21,241 nucleotides of DNA from DATFRX01 sp035630615 (GCA_035630615.1 DASQKI010000060.1:1-21241); one strand, 5' to 3'. Shown: positions 9,408 through 16,836, counted from the stretch's first letter. Notes: generated from the sequence alone by a model not told the origin. Program-made: numbers and translations.

Positions 9408-11036
9408 TCACCAACTCGACAAATGGCGCCGGCACCCGGCGCCGGCACAGTGCCGCAGGTCGCTCAGGATACGCGCCAGCTGCTGTTGGTCCCGGTTGTA
9501 CGCCGGTCGATCGACGACGCTGCGTACCTGTGCCGGATCCGTGCGCATGTCGTAGAGCTCCTTCTCGCCGGACAGGTGCTCGACGTAGAGGTAGCGCCGG
9601 GTCCGTACGCCGACCGAGTACGGCTTGTCGTCGCGCGTCGTCGAGCCCAGCTTCAGCGGGGGTCTCGACTCGGCCGCCCCCGTGATCGTCGAGCGCGGGC
9701 CGGTCTCGGTCAGCACCGGTCGTTTCCACCCGCCGCCACCGTGGCGGGCAACCCCGAGCAGTGGCTGGCCGTCGATCGACTTGCGGAGGTTGGCCCCGGC
9801 GGCATCCAGGATCGTGGGCGCGAAGTCGATGGTCAGGAACGGCGAAGGTCGATTGACCCCGTGCGGGATGCCCGGCCCCCGCATCAACAACGGTGTGCGC
9901 AGCGACGGCTCGTACGGCAGCGTCTTGCCCTGACGCATGCGGTGCTCGCCCTGGAAGTACCCGTTGTCCGAGGTGAACATGACGAGCGTGTTGCCGAGCT
10001 CGCCGGCCGCGCTGAGCGCTTTGATGGTGCGCGACACCTGGGAGTCGAGCACCCAGACCGCCTCGGCCCGCTGCCGCGCAGCCTCGCGCATTGCGGACGC
10101 TTCGCGCTTGTTGATCCGCGGCAGGTTGCGGATGAACGCTGGCTTGTCGGAGACGTCGCGTTCGCTCGGCAACCCCTCTGCCTTAGGGATCTGAGCGTTG
10201 AATCGGCCGCGGACCGAGGACGGCACGGCTGGCGTCTTGATGTGGGTGATCTTGCCGTCGTTGCGGAGGACACCCCGCGGGTCGTCGGACTCAATCGGGC
10301 GGCCGGCGTGCGGTGCGACGTAGGACGCATACAGGAAGAACGGCGCGGCCTTCGGCGCGTACCTCTTGATCAGGTCGGTGCTTTGCTGGCCGATCAGGCG
10401 GGTGGAGTATTGGCCCTGATGCGGCTTGAGCGTGCCGTTGACGTTGAGTGTCATGTCCCGGTAGCGGTACGTGTTGCCGTCCTTCGGGTTGTTCTTCGAC
10501 AGCCCACCGTCGATCGAGCCGCGCCATTGGCTCCAGCCGGGCGGCACGTACCGCACCGAGGGGTTGCCGTTGGCGAGGGGCTGCCTGCCGTACCCATTGA
10601 GGTACTTGCCGAGGAACAGCGTCTTGTAGCCCGACCGCCGCAGCCAGACCGGCAGCGTGCGGTCGTCGTCGAACGACGTGAAGCCGTACGGCGGACGATG
10701 CGACCAGACATGGTGGTTGTGGGTGTACTGGCCGGTCAGGAACGACGCCCGGGCCGGGCAGCACAAGGGGTACGACGCGAACGAGTTCGTGAATCGGGCG
10801 CCCTCGCCTCCGAGCAGCCGGCGGGTTTTGGGCATCCAACGCAGGTCGCCCTTGCGCATGTCGTCGGCCATGATCATGACGATGTTGGGCCGGCCCTGTG
10901 GGGCCTCCGCGGCCGGAGCGGGGCCGGGCTGGACCGCCGAGAGGGTCACCACAGGGGCAAGTGCCCCCAGACTGATGCTGAGTCCGAGAGCGGAGACCGA
11001 ATTTCGGGCGAGGCGCCGCCGAGGCGCGTGAACCAT
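9408..11036 (-). CDS. Secreted sulfatase (formylglycine-dependent, S1 family)
   Basis: A 542-aa exported hydrolase for sulfate esters. The N-terminus has an arginine-rich stretch (APRRRLARNS) and a hydrophobic segment ending near PAPAAEA, a signal peptide that may be Tat-type. The mature part begins RPNIVMIMADD, whose Asp58/Asp59 bind calcium in this family. The sulfatase signature is CCPARASFLTG; Cys92 of the C-x-P-x-R motif would be converted to formylglycine by an FGE not in this window. GKYLNGYG and FTSDNGY are typical of the N-acetylglucosamine-6-sulfatase-like group, but the substrate is uncertain. ATG 11036 was chosen because GAGGGG lies nine bases upstream; a GTG at 11042 is only three bases from it. 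No sulfated-glycan genes are adjacent. Confidence 0.88.
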   Translation of the reverse strand: MVHAPRRRLARNSVSALGLSISLGALAPVVTLSAVQPGPAPAAEAPQGRPNIVMIMADDMRKGDLRWMPKTRRLLGGEGARFTNSFASYPLCCPARASFLTGQYTHNHHVWSHRPPYGFTSFDDDRTLPVWLRRSGYKTLFLGKYLNGYGRQPLANGNPSVRYVPPGWSQWRGSIDGGLSKNNPKDGNTYRYRDMTLNVNGTLKPHQGQYSTRLIGQQSTDLIKRYAPKAAPFFLYASYVAPHAGRPIESDDPRGVLRNDGKITHIKTPAVPSSVRGRFNAQIPKAEGLPSERDVSDKPAFIRNLPRINKREASAMREAARQRAEAVWVLDSQVSRTIKALSAAGELGNTLVMFTSDNGYFQGEHRMRQGKTLPYEPSLRTPLLMRGPGIPHGVNRPSPFLTIDFAPTILDAAGANLRKSIDGQPLLGVARHGGGGWKRPVLTETGPRSTITGAAESRPPLKLGSTTRDDKPYSVGVRTRRYLYVEHLSGEKELYDMRTDPAQVRSVVDRPAYNRDQQQLARILSDLRHCAGAGCRRHLSSW

Positions 11037-11045
11037 GGTCACTGT

Positions 11046-11098
11046 CCCCTCATAATTAGTGTTAGTGACTAGACATACATCTTTATAGCAATCGCGCG
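11046..11098 (-). promoter_or_regulatory. AT-rich leader/promoter region of the sulfatase gene
   Basis: A roughly 50-bp AT-rich patch in otherwise GC-rich DNA lies directly upstream of the sulfatase gene. On the minus strand it holds TATAAAG, a tandem CACTAACACTAA, TAATTATG and then the ribosome site GAGGGG. It probably contains the promoter and perhaps an operator, but I cannot assign -35 and -10 boxes confidently. Confidence 0.4.
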
Positions 11099-11249
11099 CC
11101 CAGCCCTAGACGATGGCATATCACGTTCCCACGGTGTGGGAGCAACCGCCAAATGGGCCAACGTTGTCGCTGAATCACCACTCTTCGCCCAGACCGGGTG
11201 TCCACGAAGTGGCCGGCCGCTGAGCGGCTCGGTCCCCGACATGCTTGGC

Positions 11250-11284
11250 TGTGGTCTGCGCAAAGGGGCGACGAAGCGACCACA
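11250..11284. promoter_or_regulatory. Inverted repeat upstream of pfkA
   Basis: TGTGGTC (11250-11256) and its exact complement GACCACA (11278-11284) flank 21 bases, ending about 10 bases before the pfkA ribosome site AAAGGAGA. With one mismatch the arms extend to 10 bp. It could be a 5'-leader hairpin or an operator. A smaller CCCAC/GTGGG repeat lies near 11128-11140. The rest of the 11037-11307 gap shows nothing recognisable. Confidence 0.35.
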
Positions 11285-11307
11285 ACCATAGGGCAAAGGA
11301 GACATTG

Positions 11308-12333
11308 GTGCGCGTAGGTGTGCTCACCGGCGGCGGTGACTGCCCCGGTCTGAATGCCGTGATCCGGGCCGTTGTGCGTAAGGGCGTCTCGAAGTACGGC
11401 ATGGAGTTTGTGGGATTCCGCGACGGGTGGCGAGGGCCGCTCCACAACGAGACCGTCGACCTCGGGATCGCGGAGGTGCGTGGCATCCTGCCGCGCGGCG
11501 GCACCATCCTCGGCTCGTCCCGGACCAACCCGTTCGCGATCGAGGGTGGCGTCGAGAAGATCAAGGACAACCTGGGCGCCAACGGAATCGACGCGCTGGT
11601 CGCGATCGGCGGCGAGGACACCCTCGGGGTGGCGACCAAGCTGGCCGATCTCGGCGTCGCGGTGGTCGGCGTGCCCAAGACCATCGACAACGACCTGTCC
11701 GGCACCGACTTCACCTTTGGCTTCGACACCGCGGTCAATGTCGCGATGGAGGCCATCGACCGACTGCACACGACGGCGGAGTCCCATCACCGGGTGCTCG
11801 TCGTCGAGGTGATGGGTCGGCATGCCGGGTGGATCGCGCTGCACAGTGGCCTCGCCGGTGGTGCGAACATCATCTTGATCCCGGAGCAGCCGTACGACAT
11901 CGAGAAGGTGTGCGCGCAGGTCGAGAGTCGGTTCGCGACCCGGTATTCGCCGATCATCGTGGTCTCCGAGGGCGCGCTGCCGGTCGACGGCGGGGAGTCT
12001 CTGGCCAGTGCGGAGCGCGACCAGTTCGGACACGTGCGGCACGGCGGCGTCGGTGACCGGCTGGCCAAGGAGATCGAGGCGCGCACCGGCAAGGAGGCGC
12101 GGGCCGTCGTCCTCGGGCACATCCAGCGGGGCGGCACGCCGTCCGCGTTCGACCGGTGGCTCGCGACCCGGTTCGGTCTCCACGCGGTGACGGCCGTGCA
12201 TGACGGCGACTTCGGCATGATGATGGCGCTGCGAGGAGCCGAGATCGTGCGCGTGCCGCTGTCCGAGGGCACCGGCGAGCTGAAGCTGGTGCGACCCGAG
12301 CTCTACTCCGAGGCGGACGTCCTCTTCGGCTGA
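11308..12333 (+). CDS. pfkA: 6-phosphofructokinase, PPi-type residues (PfkA family)
   Basis: A 341-aa enzyme phosphorylating fructose 6-phosphate to the 1,6-bisphosphate. GTG 11308 was chosen because AAAGGAGA lies about six bases upstream and the product begins MRVGVLTGGGDCPGLN, the standard family start. The catalytic TIDNDLSGTD has Asp127 and Asp129; MGRHAGWIAL and HIQRGGTPSAFDRWLATRFG are also present. The phosphoryl-donor residues are GGED (Asp104) and PKTIDND (Lys124), in E. coli numbering without any shift. In this family Asp104 plus Lys124 mark pyrophosphate-dependent enzymes, whereas Gly104 marks ATP users. I therefore predict PPi dependence, as in the Amycolatopsis methanolica enzyme. 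The residues are seen; the donor is inferred. The stop is followed within 5 bp by the repeat element. Confidence 0.9.
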   Translation: MRVGVLTGGGDCPGLNAVIRAVVRKGVSKYGMEFVGFRDGWRGPLHNETVDLGIAEVRGILPRGGTILGSSRTNPFAIEGGVEKIKDNLGANGIDALVAIGGEDTLGVATKLADLGVAVVGVPKTIDNDLSGTDFTFGFDTAVNVAMEAIDRLHTTAESHHRVLVVEVMGRHAGWIALHSGLAGGANIILIPEQPYDIEKVCAQVESRFATRYSPIIVVSEGALPVDGGESLASAERDQFGHVRHGGVGDRLAKEIEARTGKEARAVVLGHIQRGGTPSAFDRWLATRFGLHAVTAVHDGDFGMMMALRGAEIVRVPLSEGTGELKLVRPELYSEADVLFG

Positions 12334-12338
12334 CGCCG

Positions 12339-12426
12339 ACCGCCCATCCGTGAGTTTTGGTCCGCCCGTCCGTGAGTTTTGGCCCGCCCGTCCGTGAGTT
12401 TTGGTGCGGCCGTCCGTGAGTTCTGG
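12339..12426 (+). repeat. Left tandem array, four 22-bp repeats
   Basis: Four copies of a 13-bp core CCGTGAGTTYTGG begin at 12348, 12370, 12392 and 12414, exactly 22 bp apart. They are joined by a nine-base linker close to TCCGCCCGT; another linker copy precedes the first core. Copy four has the core but a diverged linker. The array begins five bases after the pfkA stop. 22 bp is not a multiple of three, so it is unlikely to be coding. There are no unique spacers, so it is not CRISPR. It is the inverted partner of the array at 12625-12712. Confidence 0.93.
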
Positions 12427-12624
12427 CTCGAGGATCGGCAATGGGTTACGTGAAGGACAAGGCGACGGCGACGGTGACCTTCAGATCGGACGAGCCGGCT
12501 CGGATCGGAACCGCGTACGGAACTCAGCAGCGACGCTGCGGCCGGCGGCGTCGGCGTACTCCTCGGCTTGGCCTCCTCGACGACCGCCCGTTGGGTCGTT
12601 GGGCGATCGGGTCCGGATACGTGG
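12427..12624. other. 198-bp spacer between inverted repeat arrays
   Basis: This is unique sequence lying between the two arrays. It contains an ATG at 12441 with GAGGA six bases upstream, opening a frame that starts MGYVKDKATATVTFRSDEP and runs through the right array to 12767. The first ~25 codons have good third-position GC, but the remainder is Arg-rich junk and then repeat. I recognise no protein family on either strand. It may be a gene remnant or the core of a small element. Confidence 0.4.
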
Positions 12625-12712
12625 CCGGAACTCACGGACGGGCGGACCAAAACTCACGGACGGCCGGGCCAGAACTCACGGACGGGCGGGCCAGAACTCA
12701 CGGACGGGGGAC
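12625..12712 (-). repeat. Right tandem array, four 22-bp repeats in inverted orientation
   Basis: Four 22-bp units start at 12625, 12647, 12669 and 12691, each with the core CCRRAACTCACGG, the reverse complement of the left-array core. The linkers (ACGGGCGGA and close variants) are also the reverse complement of the left linkers. The spacing is exactly 22 bp again. It ends 17 bp before the possible -35 of aroG. Together with the left array it could pair as a long stem around the 198-bp spacer. Confidence 0.93.
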
Positions 12713-12728
12713 GAGGGGTGGACGTCAC

Positions 12729-12763
12729 AGTCAGCGCCGGCGGCTCGCCCGTACCCTTGTCGG
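12729..12763 (+). promoter_or_regulatory. Leaderless promoter of aroG
   Basis: TACCCT (12752-12757) matches the actinobacterial TAnnnT -10 box and ends exactly six bases before GTG 12764, so transcription would begin at the start codon. A weak -35 candidate, AGTCAG (12729-12734), is 17 bp upstream. No ribosome site precedes the GTG. Confidence 0.6.
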
Positions 12764-14098
12764 GTGACGTCGATTCCGGACCTATCCGACCTGCGTGCCC
12801 TCCGACCGGCCCAGCAGCCGAGCTGGCCAGACGCGGCCGAGCGCGATGCGGTCGTCGAGCGGCTGCGTGGCCTGCCGCCGCTGGTGTTCGCCGGCGAGTG
12901 CGACGTGCTCCGCGGCAAGCTGGCCCGGGTGTCCCGAGGTGAGGCGTTTTTGCTCCAGGGCGGTGACTGCGCCGAGACGTTCGACGGCGTCAGCGCCGAC
13001 AACGTACGCAACAAGCTTCAGGTGCTCCTGTCGATGGCCGTGGTCCTCACGTACGCGGCGAGCGTTCCGGTCGTCAAGGTCGGTCGGCTCGCCGGCCAGT
13101 ACGCCAAGCCGCGCAGCTCCGACACCGAGACCCGCGACGGCGTGACGCTGCCGGCATACCGCGGCGACGCCGTCAATGGCTACGACTTCACGGCGCGGTC
13201 GCGCATGCACAACCCACGCCGGCTCGTCGACGTCTACAACGCGTCGGCGGCCACCCTCAACCTCACGCGCGCCTTCATCACCGGGGGCTACGCCGACCTG
13301 CGCCAGGTGCACGCGTGGAACACCGACTTCGTCCGCACCAGTCCGGTCGGCGAGCGCTACGAACGGGTCGCGGCCGAGATCGACCGGGCGCTGGCGTTCA
13401 TGGACGCCTGCGGCGTCGAGCCGGAGGAGTTTCACACCGTCGACTTCTTCGCGTCGCACGAGGGTCTGATCCTCGAGTACGAGCACGCGCTGACCCGGAT
13501 CGACTCGCGCAGCGGCAACCCGTACGACGTCTCCGGCCACTTCGTCTGGATCGGCGAGCGCACCCGTCAACTCGACGGCGCCCATGTCGAGCTGTTGTCG
13601 AGGGTGCGCAACCCGATCGGCGTCAAGCTCGGGCCGACGACAACGCCCGACGACGCGATCGCGCTCGCCGAGCGGCTCGATCCGGACCGCGAGCCTGGCC
13701 GGCTGACGTTCATCACGCGGATGGGCGCCGGCAAGATCCGCGACGTGCTGCCCGAGCTCGTTGAGAAGGTCACCGCCGCCGGCATCCAGGTGACCTGGGT
13801 CAGCGACCCGATGCATGGCAACACCTACGAGGCCAACGGCTACAAGACCCGTAACTTCGACGACGTCATCGACGAGGTGCACGGCTTCTTCGAGGTGCAT
13901 CGGGCGCTCGGGAGCTGGCCGGGTGGGTTACACATCGAGCTGACCGGCGACGACGTCACCGAATGCGTCGGCGGGGGATCGCGGCTGTCGCCCGACGACC
14001 TGGTGAGCCGGTACGAGTCGGTCTGCGACCCGCGGCTCAATCGGGCCCAGGCGCTCGAGTTGGCGTTCCTCGTCGCGGAGATGCTGTCGGAGCGCTGA
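12764..14098 (+). CDS. aroG: Class II 3-deoxy-D-arabino-heptulosonate 7-phosphate (DAHP) synthase
   Basis: A 444-aa enzyme condensing phosphoenolpyruvate and erythrose 4-phosphate, the first step of the shikimate pathway. It is the class II (plant/mycobacterial) type: FLLQGGDCAETF with the metal-binding Cys, VGRLAGQYAKPRS, ASHEGLILEYEHALTR, GHFVWIGERTRQLDGAHVE, TFITRMGAGK, TWVSDPMHGNTY and HIELTGDDVTECVGG with the Glu and Asp metal ligands are all present. The length is near the family norm (about 450). GTG 12764 fits the family N-terminus; the upstream open frame to 12401 is repeat-derived. The gene appears leaderless. Upstream lies the inverted repeat element. The next gene starts 34 bp downstream with its own leaderless-type promoter, so they need not be one operon. 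Confidence 0.95.
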   Translation: MTSIPDLSDLRALRPAQQPSWPDAAERDAVVERLRGLPPLVFAGECDVLRGKLARVSRGEAFLLQGGDCAETFDGVSADNVRNKLQVLLSMAVVLTYAASVPVVKVGRLAGQYAKPRSSDTETRDGVTLPAYRGDAVNGYDFTARSRMHNPRRLVDVYNASAATLNLTRAFITGGYADLRQVHAWNTDFVRTSPVGERYERVAAEIDRALAFMDACGVEPEEFHTVDFFASHEGLILEYEHALTRIDSRSGNPYDVSGHFVWIGERTRQLDGAHVELLSRVRNPIGVKLGPTTTPDDAIALAERLDPDREPGRLTFITRMGAGKIRDVLPELVEKVTAAGIQVTWVSDPMHGNTYEANGYKTRNFDDVIDEVHGFFEVHRALGSWPGGLHIELTGDDVTECVGGGSRLSPDDLVSRYESVCDPRLNRAQALELAFLVAEMLSER

Positions 14099-14120
14099 AC
14101 GTCGGTCGGCGGGCCGGTCG

Positions 14121-14132
14121 TACGCTGGCGGC
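14121..14132 (+). promoter_or_regulatory. Leaderless promoter of alaX
   Basis: TACGCT (14121-14126) is followed by exactly six bases and then ATG 14133, the same geometry as at aroG. A CTGAAC-like -35 candidate at 14095-14100 is 20 bp upstream, which is long. No ribosome site is present. Confidence 0.55.
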
Positions 14133-14870
14133 ATGGAGCCTGACCAGCATGGCCGCACGCACCGGCTCGAGATGGCCGATCAGTCCCTGCGCGAGTGGGA
14201 CGCCACCGTCCTCGCCGTCGATCCCGAGCAGGGGATCGTGCTCGACCGCTCGGCGTTCTACCCAGGCGGCGGCGGACAGCCGCCGGACCATGGCGTCCTG
14301 CTCTGGGGCGGCGTCCAGACCCGGATCGTCGGCGTACGCAAGGGCGACGACCTCTACCTGATCCCGGCCGAGGGCGACCCGCTGCCAGGGGTCGGCACCG
14401 TCGTACGCGGAGCGATCGAGGACGAGCGCCGTTCGATGCTCATGCGTACTCACTCGGGTCTGCATGTGCTCGCCGGGGTGGTGTTCCGCGACTTCGGCTG
14501 CCTCGTCACCGGCGGCAACATGGAGCCCGGCGTCGCCCGGATGGACTTCAATCTGCCGACCGTGCCGGAGGGCTTCAAAGCCCATGTCGAGGAGGCCGTC
14601 AACACCGAGGTGTCGGCCGACCGTGCCATCCAGGTGTCGATGATGAAGCGCGACGAGGCATTCGAGATTCCCGACATCATCCGGACCGCGACCAACCTGG
14701 TGCCGCCGGAGGTCGAGGTCGTACGCATCGTCGACATCGTCGGGCTCGACACGCAGGCCGACGCCGGCACGCACGTCGCGTCGACCCATCAGATCGGCCG
14801 GGTCGAGGTCGCCAAGGTCGAGAACAAGGGCAAGGGCTTCCGCCGGGTCCGGATCCGACTGGCCGACTGA
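14133..14870 (+). CDS. alaX: Alanyl-tRNA editing protein AlaX-type
   Basis: A 245-aa free-standing editing protein related to the editing domain of alanyl-tRNA synthetase; it should deacylate Ser- or Gly-tRNA(Ala). It shows the AlaX N-terminal part (LREWDATVLAVD, FYPGGGGQPPDHG), the HxxxH metal motif RTHSGLH (His107, His111) and the second motif AGTHVAST (His214). The family usually has Cys-x3-His in the second motif (CGGTH); here Asp210 stands where Cys is expected, a variant I believe also occurs in other members. The ATG is leaderless. The length is that of the AlaX-M group, lacking an oligomerisation domain. It converges on the response-regulator gene with an 8-bp gap. Confidence 0.88.
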   Translation: MEPDQHGRTHRLEMADQSLREWDATVLAVDPEQGIVLDRSAFYPGGGGQPPDHGVLLWGGVQTRIVGVRKGDDLYLIPAEGDPLPGVGTVVRGAIEDERRSMLMRTHSGLHVLAGVVFRDFGCLVTGGNMEPGVARMDFNLPTVPEGFKAHVEEAVNTEVSADRAIQVSMMKRDEAFEIPDIIRTATNLVPPEVEVVRIVDIVGLDTQADAGTHVASTHQIGRVEVAKVENKGKGFRRVRIRLAD

Positions 14871-14878
14871 GCCGGCTG

Positions 14879-15529
14879 TCACGACAGCTCCACGAACCCG
14901 CTCTCGTACGCCCGGATCACTGCCTGGGTCCGGTCGCGTACGTCGAGCTTGCTCAGAAGGCTCGCCACATGCGACTTCACCGTCTCGACGCCGAGCACCA
15001 ACTCCCCAGCGATCTCGGCGTTGGACATGCCGCGGGCCATGAGCCGGAGCACCTCGCCCTCGCGCTCGGTGAGCATTGGCAAGCCCGGTCGGTCGGTCGC
15101 CGCCCGCCCGCCATGCGCGCCGATCAGCCTCCGCACCGCATCGGGAAACAGCAGCGACTCTCCCGCGTGCACGGTCCGGACCGCCGCGGTCACCTGCTCC
15201 GGCGCCGAACGCTTCAGCAAGAACCCGTAAGCCCCGGCGGCCAGCGCGTCGTAGACGTAGTCGTCGTTCTCGAACGTCGTCAGCACCAGCACCCGCGTCG
15301 ACTCCGATCGCTCGACGAGCAGCCGGGTCGCGGCGATGCCGTCGACGCGGGGCATCCGGACGTCCATGCACACGACGTCGGGCCGTAACCCGCGTACCTG
15401 TGCGACCGCCTCGGCGCCGTCACCCGCCTCCCCGACGACCTCGAGGTCGGGCTCGGCCTCGATAATCGCGCGCAGGCCGGCGCGCACGAGCGACTCGTCG
15501 TCGACGAGCAGGACTCGGATGGCAGTCAT
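14879..15529 (-). CDS. Two-component response regulator, NarL/LuxR type
   Basis: A 216-aa DNA-binding regulator. The N-terminal receiver domain has the acidic pair Asp10/Asp11 (LLVDDE), the phosphoacceptor Asp56 (VVCMDVRMPRVDG), TTF for the conserved Thr, and Lys106 (FLLKRS). The C-terminal LuxR helix-turn-helix reads LTEREGEVLRLMARGMSNAEIA then TVKSHVASLLSKL. ATG 15529 was selected because it overlaps the kinase stop (ATGA) and begins MTAIRVLLVDDE; a longer frame to 15574 lies inside the kinase gene. It is surely partnered with that kinase. The target genes are unknown; the adjacent membrane-protein gene divergent from the kinase is one candidate. Confidence 0.92.
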   Translation of the reverse strand: MTAIRVLLVDDESLVRAGLRAIIEAEPDLEVVGEAGDGAEAVAQVRGLRPDVVCMDVRMPRVDGIAATRLLVERSESTRVLVLTTFENDDYVYDALAAGAYGFLLKRSAPEQVTAAVRTVHAGESLLFPDAVRRLIGAHGGRAATDRPGLPMLTEREGEVLRLMARGMSNAEIAGELVLGVETVKSHVASLLSKLDVRDRTQAVIRAYESGFVELS

Positions 15530-16737
15530 CGGATCTCCTCGTCGGGCAAGGGCAGCCGCACCTGCAGTCGCCACCGATCGTCTTGGCCGCCGGCGGACAT
15601 GTCGCCGCCGAGTACGTTCGCGCGTTCCCGGATGCCTCGCAGTCCGCGGCCGCCGCGACGCGATCGCCGGCCGGGCGCGATCGGGTTGGCGGCCTCGATC
15701 ACGAACGTCTCGGCTCCGACGCTGAGCCGGACCTCGACCGTCGACTCGCCGTGCCGCAAGGCATTGGTCAGCGCCTCCTGAATGATGCGATACGACTCCC
15801 TCGACACCACAGCCGGCACTCGGTCGACGTCGCCGTCCACCGCCAGCCGTACCTCGAGTCCAGCCTGTCGAGTCGCGGCGACCAGTCCGTCGAGCTGATC
15901 GAGGTCGGCGATCGGTCGAGGCCCACCGACGGCGCCGGCCTCTTCGTCGCGGAGCAGGCCGAGCACCTGGTCGAGGTCGGTCAGCGCGGTCCGTGCCGCC
16001 TCCTCAACCGCCTCGAGTGCCCCGTCGACGAAGGCCGGATCGGTGTCGCGCACCTTGCGAGCCGCACCGGCTTGCACCACGACGAGGCTCAGGGCGTGGC
16101 CCACGCTGTCATGCAGCTCGCGGGCCAGCCGGGTCCGCTCGCTGAGCCGGGCGGCCCGGCGCTCCAAGGCGTGCACCCGGTCCTCCGCCGACGGGCCGAG
16201 CAGCCGCGGTGCGATCGCCGTCGCTGCCGCGCCGAGGCCGAGGCAACCGGCGAGTGAGCCCAGCAGCAGTACGAGTGCGCCGGGCAGCAGCCACCACGCC
16301 TTGTCGCCGCCCACTGCGGTGAGGATCCCGATGATGGCCAGCGGCACCGCGATCGCCAGCGCGCAGCCGACGAGGAATCCGAACGTCACGTGGACCAGGA
16401 ACCAGGCCGAGGCGCGTCGCCGCTGCGGCCAGGTCGTCGCAGGTCCCGGCGGTCCGCCCGGAAAGGTGACGCCGAGCAACGACTCGACCGCGACGCCCTC
16501 GACCTGGCGGACAGCCGGCAGCAGACCGACCAGGGCCGGTGGAACGAGTGCCCCGACGACCCCGACGGCTGCCACCACCGGCTGCGAGACTCCGGCGCCC
16601 AAGAACGTACCGACGACGCCGAGATCGACGAGCGCGAAGGCGAGGGCGAGCGCCGCGCCGAGGAGCAGATGGACCTGCCGCAGATAGGTCGGCGCGCTGA
16701 ACAGCGTGTGGCGCAGCGCGCGGCCGATCCGATGCAT
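15526..16737 (-). CDS. Sensor histidine kinase, HisKA_3 type
   Basis: A 403-aa membrane sensor kinase. The first ~175 residues hold about four hydrophobic helices (roughly 23-45, 52-74, 110-138, 148-175) with short loops, so the sensed signal is probably in or at the membrane. The dimerisation and phosphoacceptor helix is TRLARELHDSVGHALSL with His209, as in the NarX/DesK group. The HATPase domain shows the N-box RIIQEALTNALRHG and the GRGLRGIRERANVLGG segment. GAGGA lies seven bases before the ATG. Its stop overlaps the regulator start, so the pair is translationally coupled. The stimulus cannot be told from sequence. Confidence 0.92.
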   Translation of the reverse strand: MHRIGRALRHTLFSAPTYLRQVHLLLGAALALAFALVDLGVVGTFLGAGVSQPVVAAVGVVGALVPPALVGLLPAVRQVEGVAVESLLGVTFPGGPPGPATTWPQRRRASAWFLVHVTFGFLVGCALAIAVPLAIIGILTAVGGDKAWWLLPGALVLLLGSLAGCLGLGAAATAIAPRLLGPSAEDRVHALERRAARLSERTRLARELHDSVGHALSLVVVQAGAARKVRDTDPAFVDGALEAVEEAARTALTDLDQVLGLLRDEEAGAVGGPRPIADLDQLDGLVAATRQAGLEVRLAVDGDVDRVPAVVSRESYRIIQEALTNALRHGESTVEVRLSVGAETFVIEAANPIAPGRRSRRGGRGLRGIRERANVLGGDMSAGGQDDRWRLQVRLPLPDEEIR

Positions 16738-16836
16738 TGCGCCATCCTCGCAGGGTGGCGACCGCCGTCGGTTCCCTCTCCGGAGGGAGCGACCTCACTC
16801 GTACGCGGGGCGCGAGCGCGACGGCATCGGATCAGC

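Noticed and set aside
8892..11072. 726-codon plus-strand open frame across plsC and the sulfatase
   Set aside because: It overlaps plsC out of frame and the sulfatase antisense; no motif, no start signal.
11083..12441. Long minus-strand open frame (452 codons) opposite pfkA
   Set aside because: It is antisense to a gene with complete family motifs, its product is low-complexity His/Asp/Arg-rich, and its N-terminus is translated repeat.
12339..12712. CRISPR array
   Set aside because: The 22-bp units are tandem with near-constant nine-base linkers, there are no unique spacers, orientation reverses, and no cas genes are present.
12401..12763. N-terminal extension of the DAHP synthase (ATG 12401)
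   Set aside because: The added residues are translation of the 22-bp repeats and spacer; the family N-terminus begins at GTG 12764, which has a leaderless promoter.
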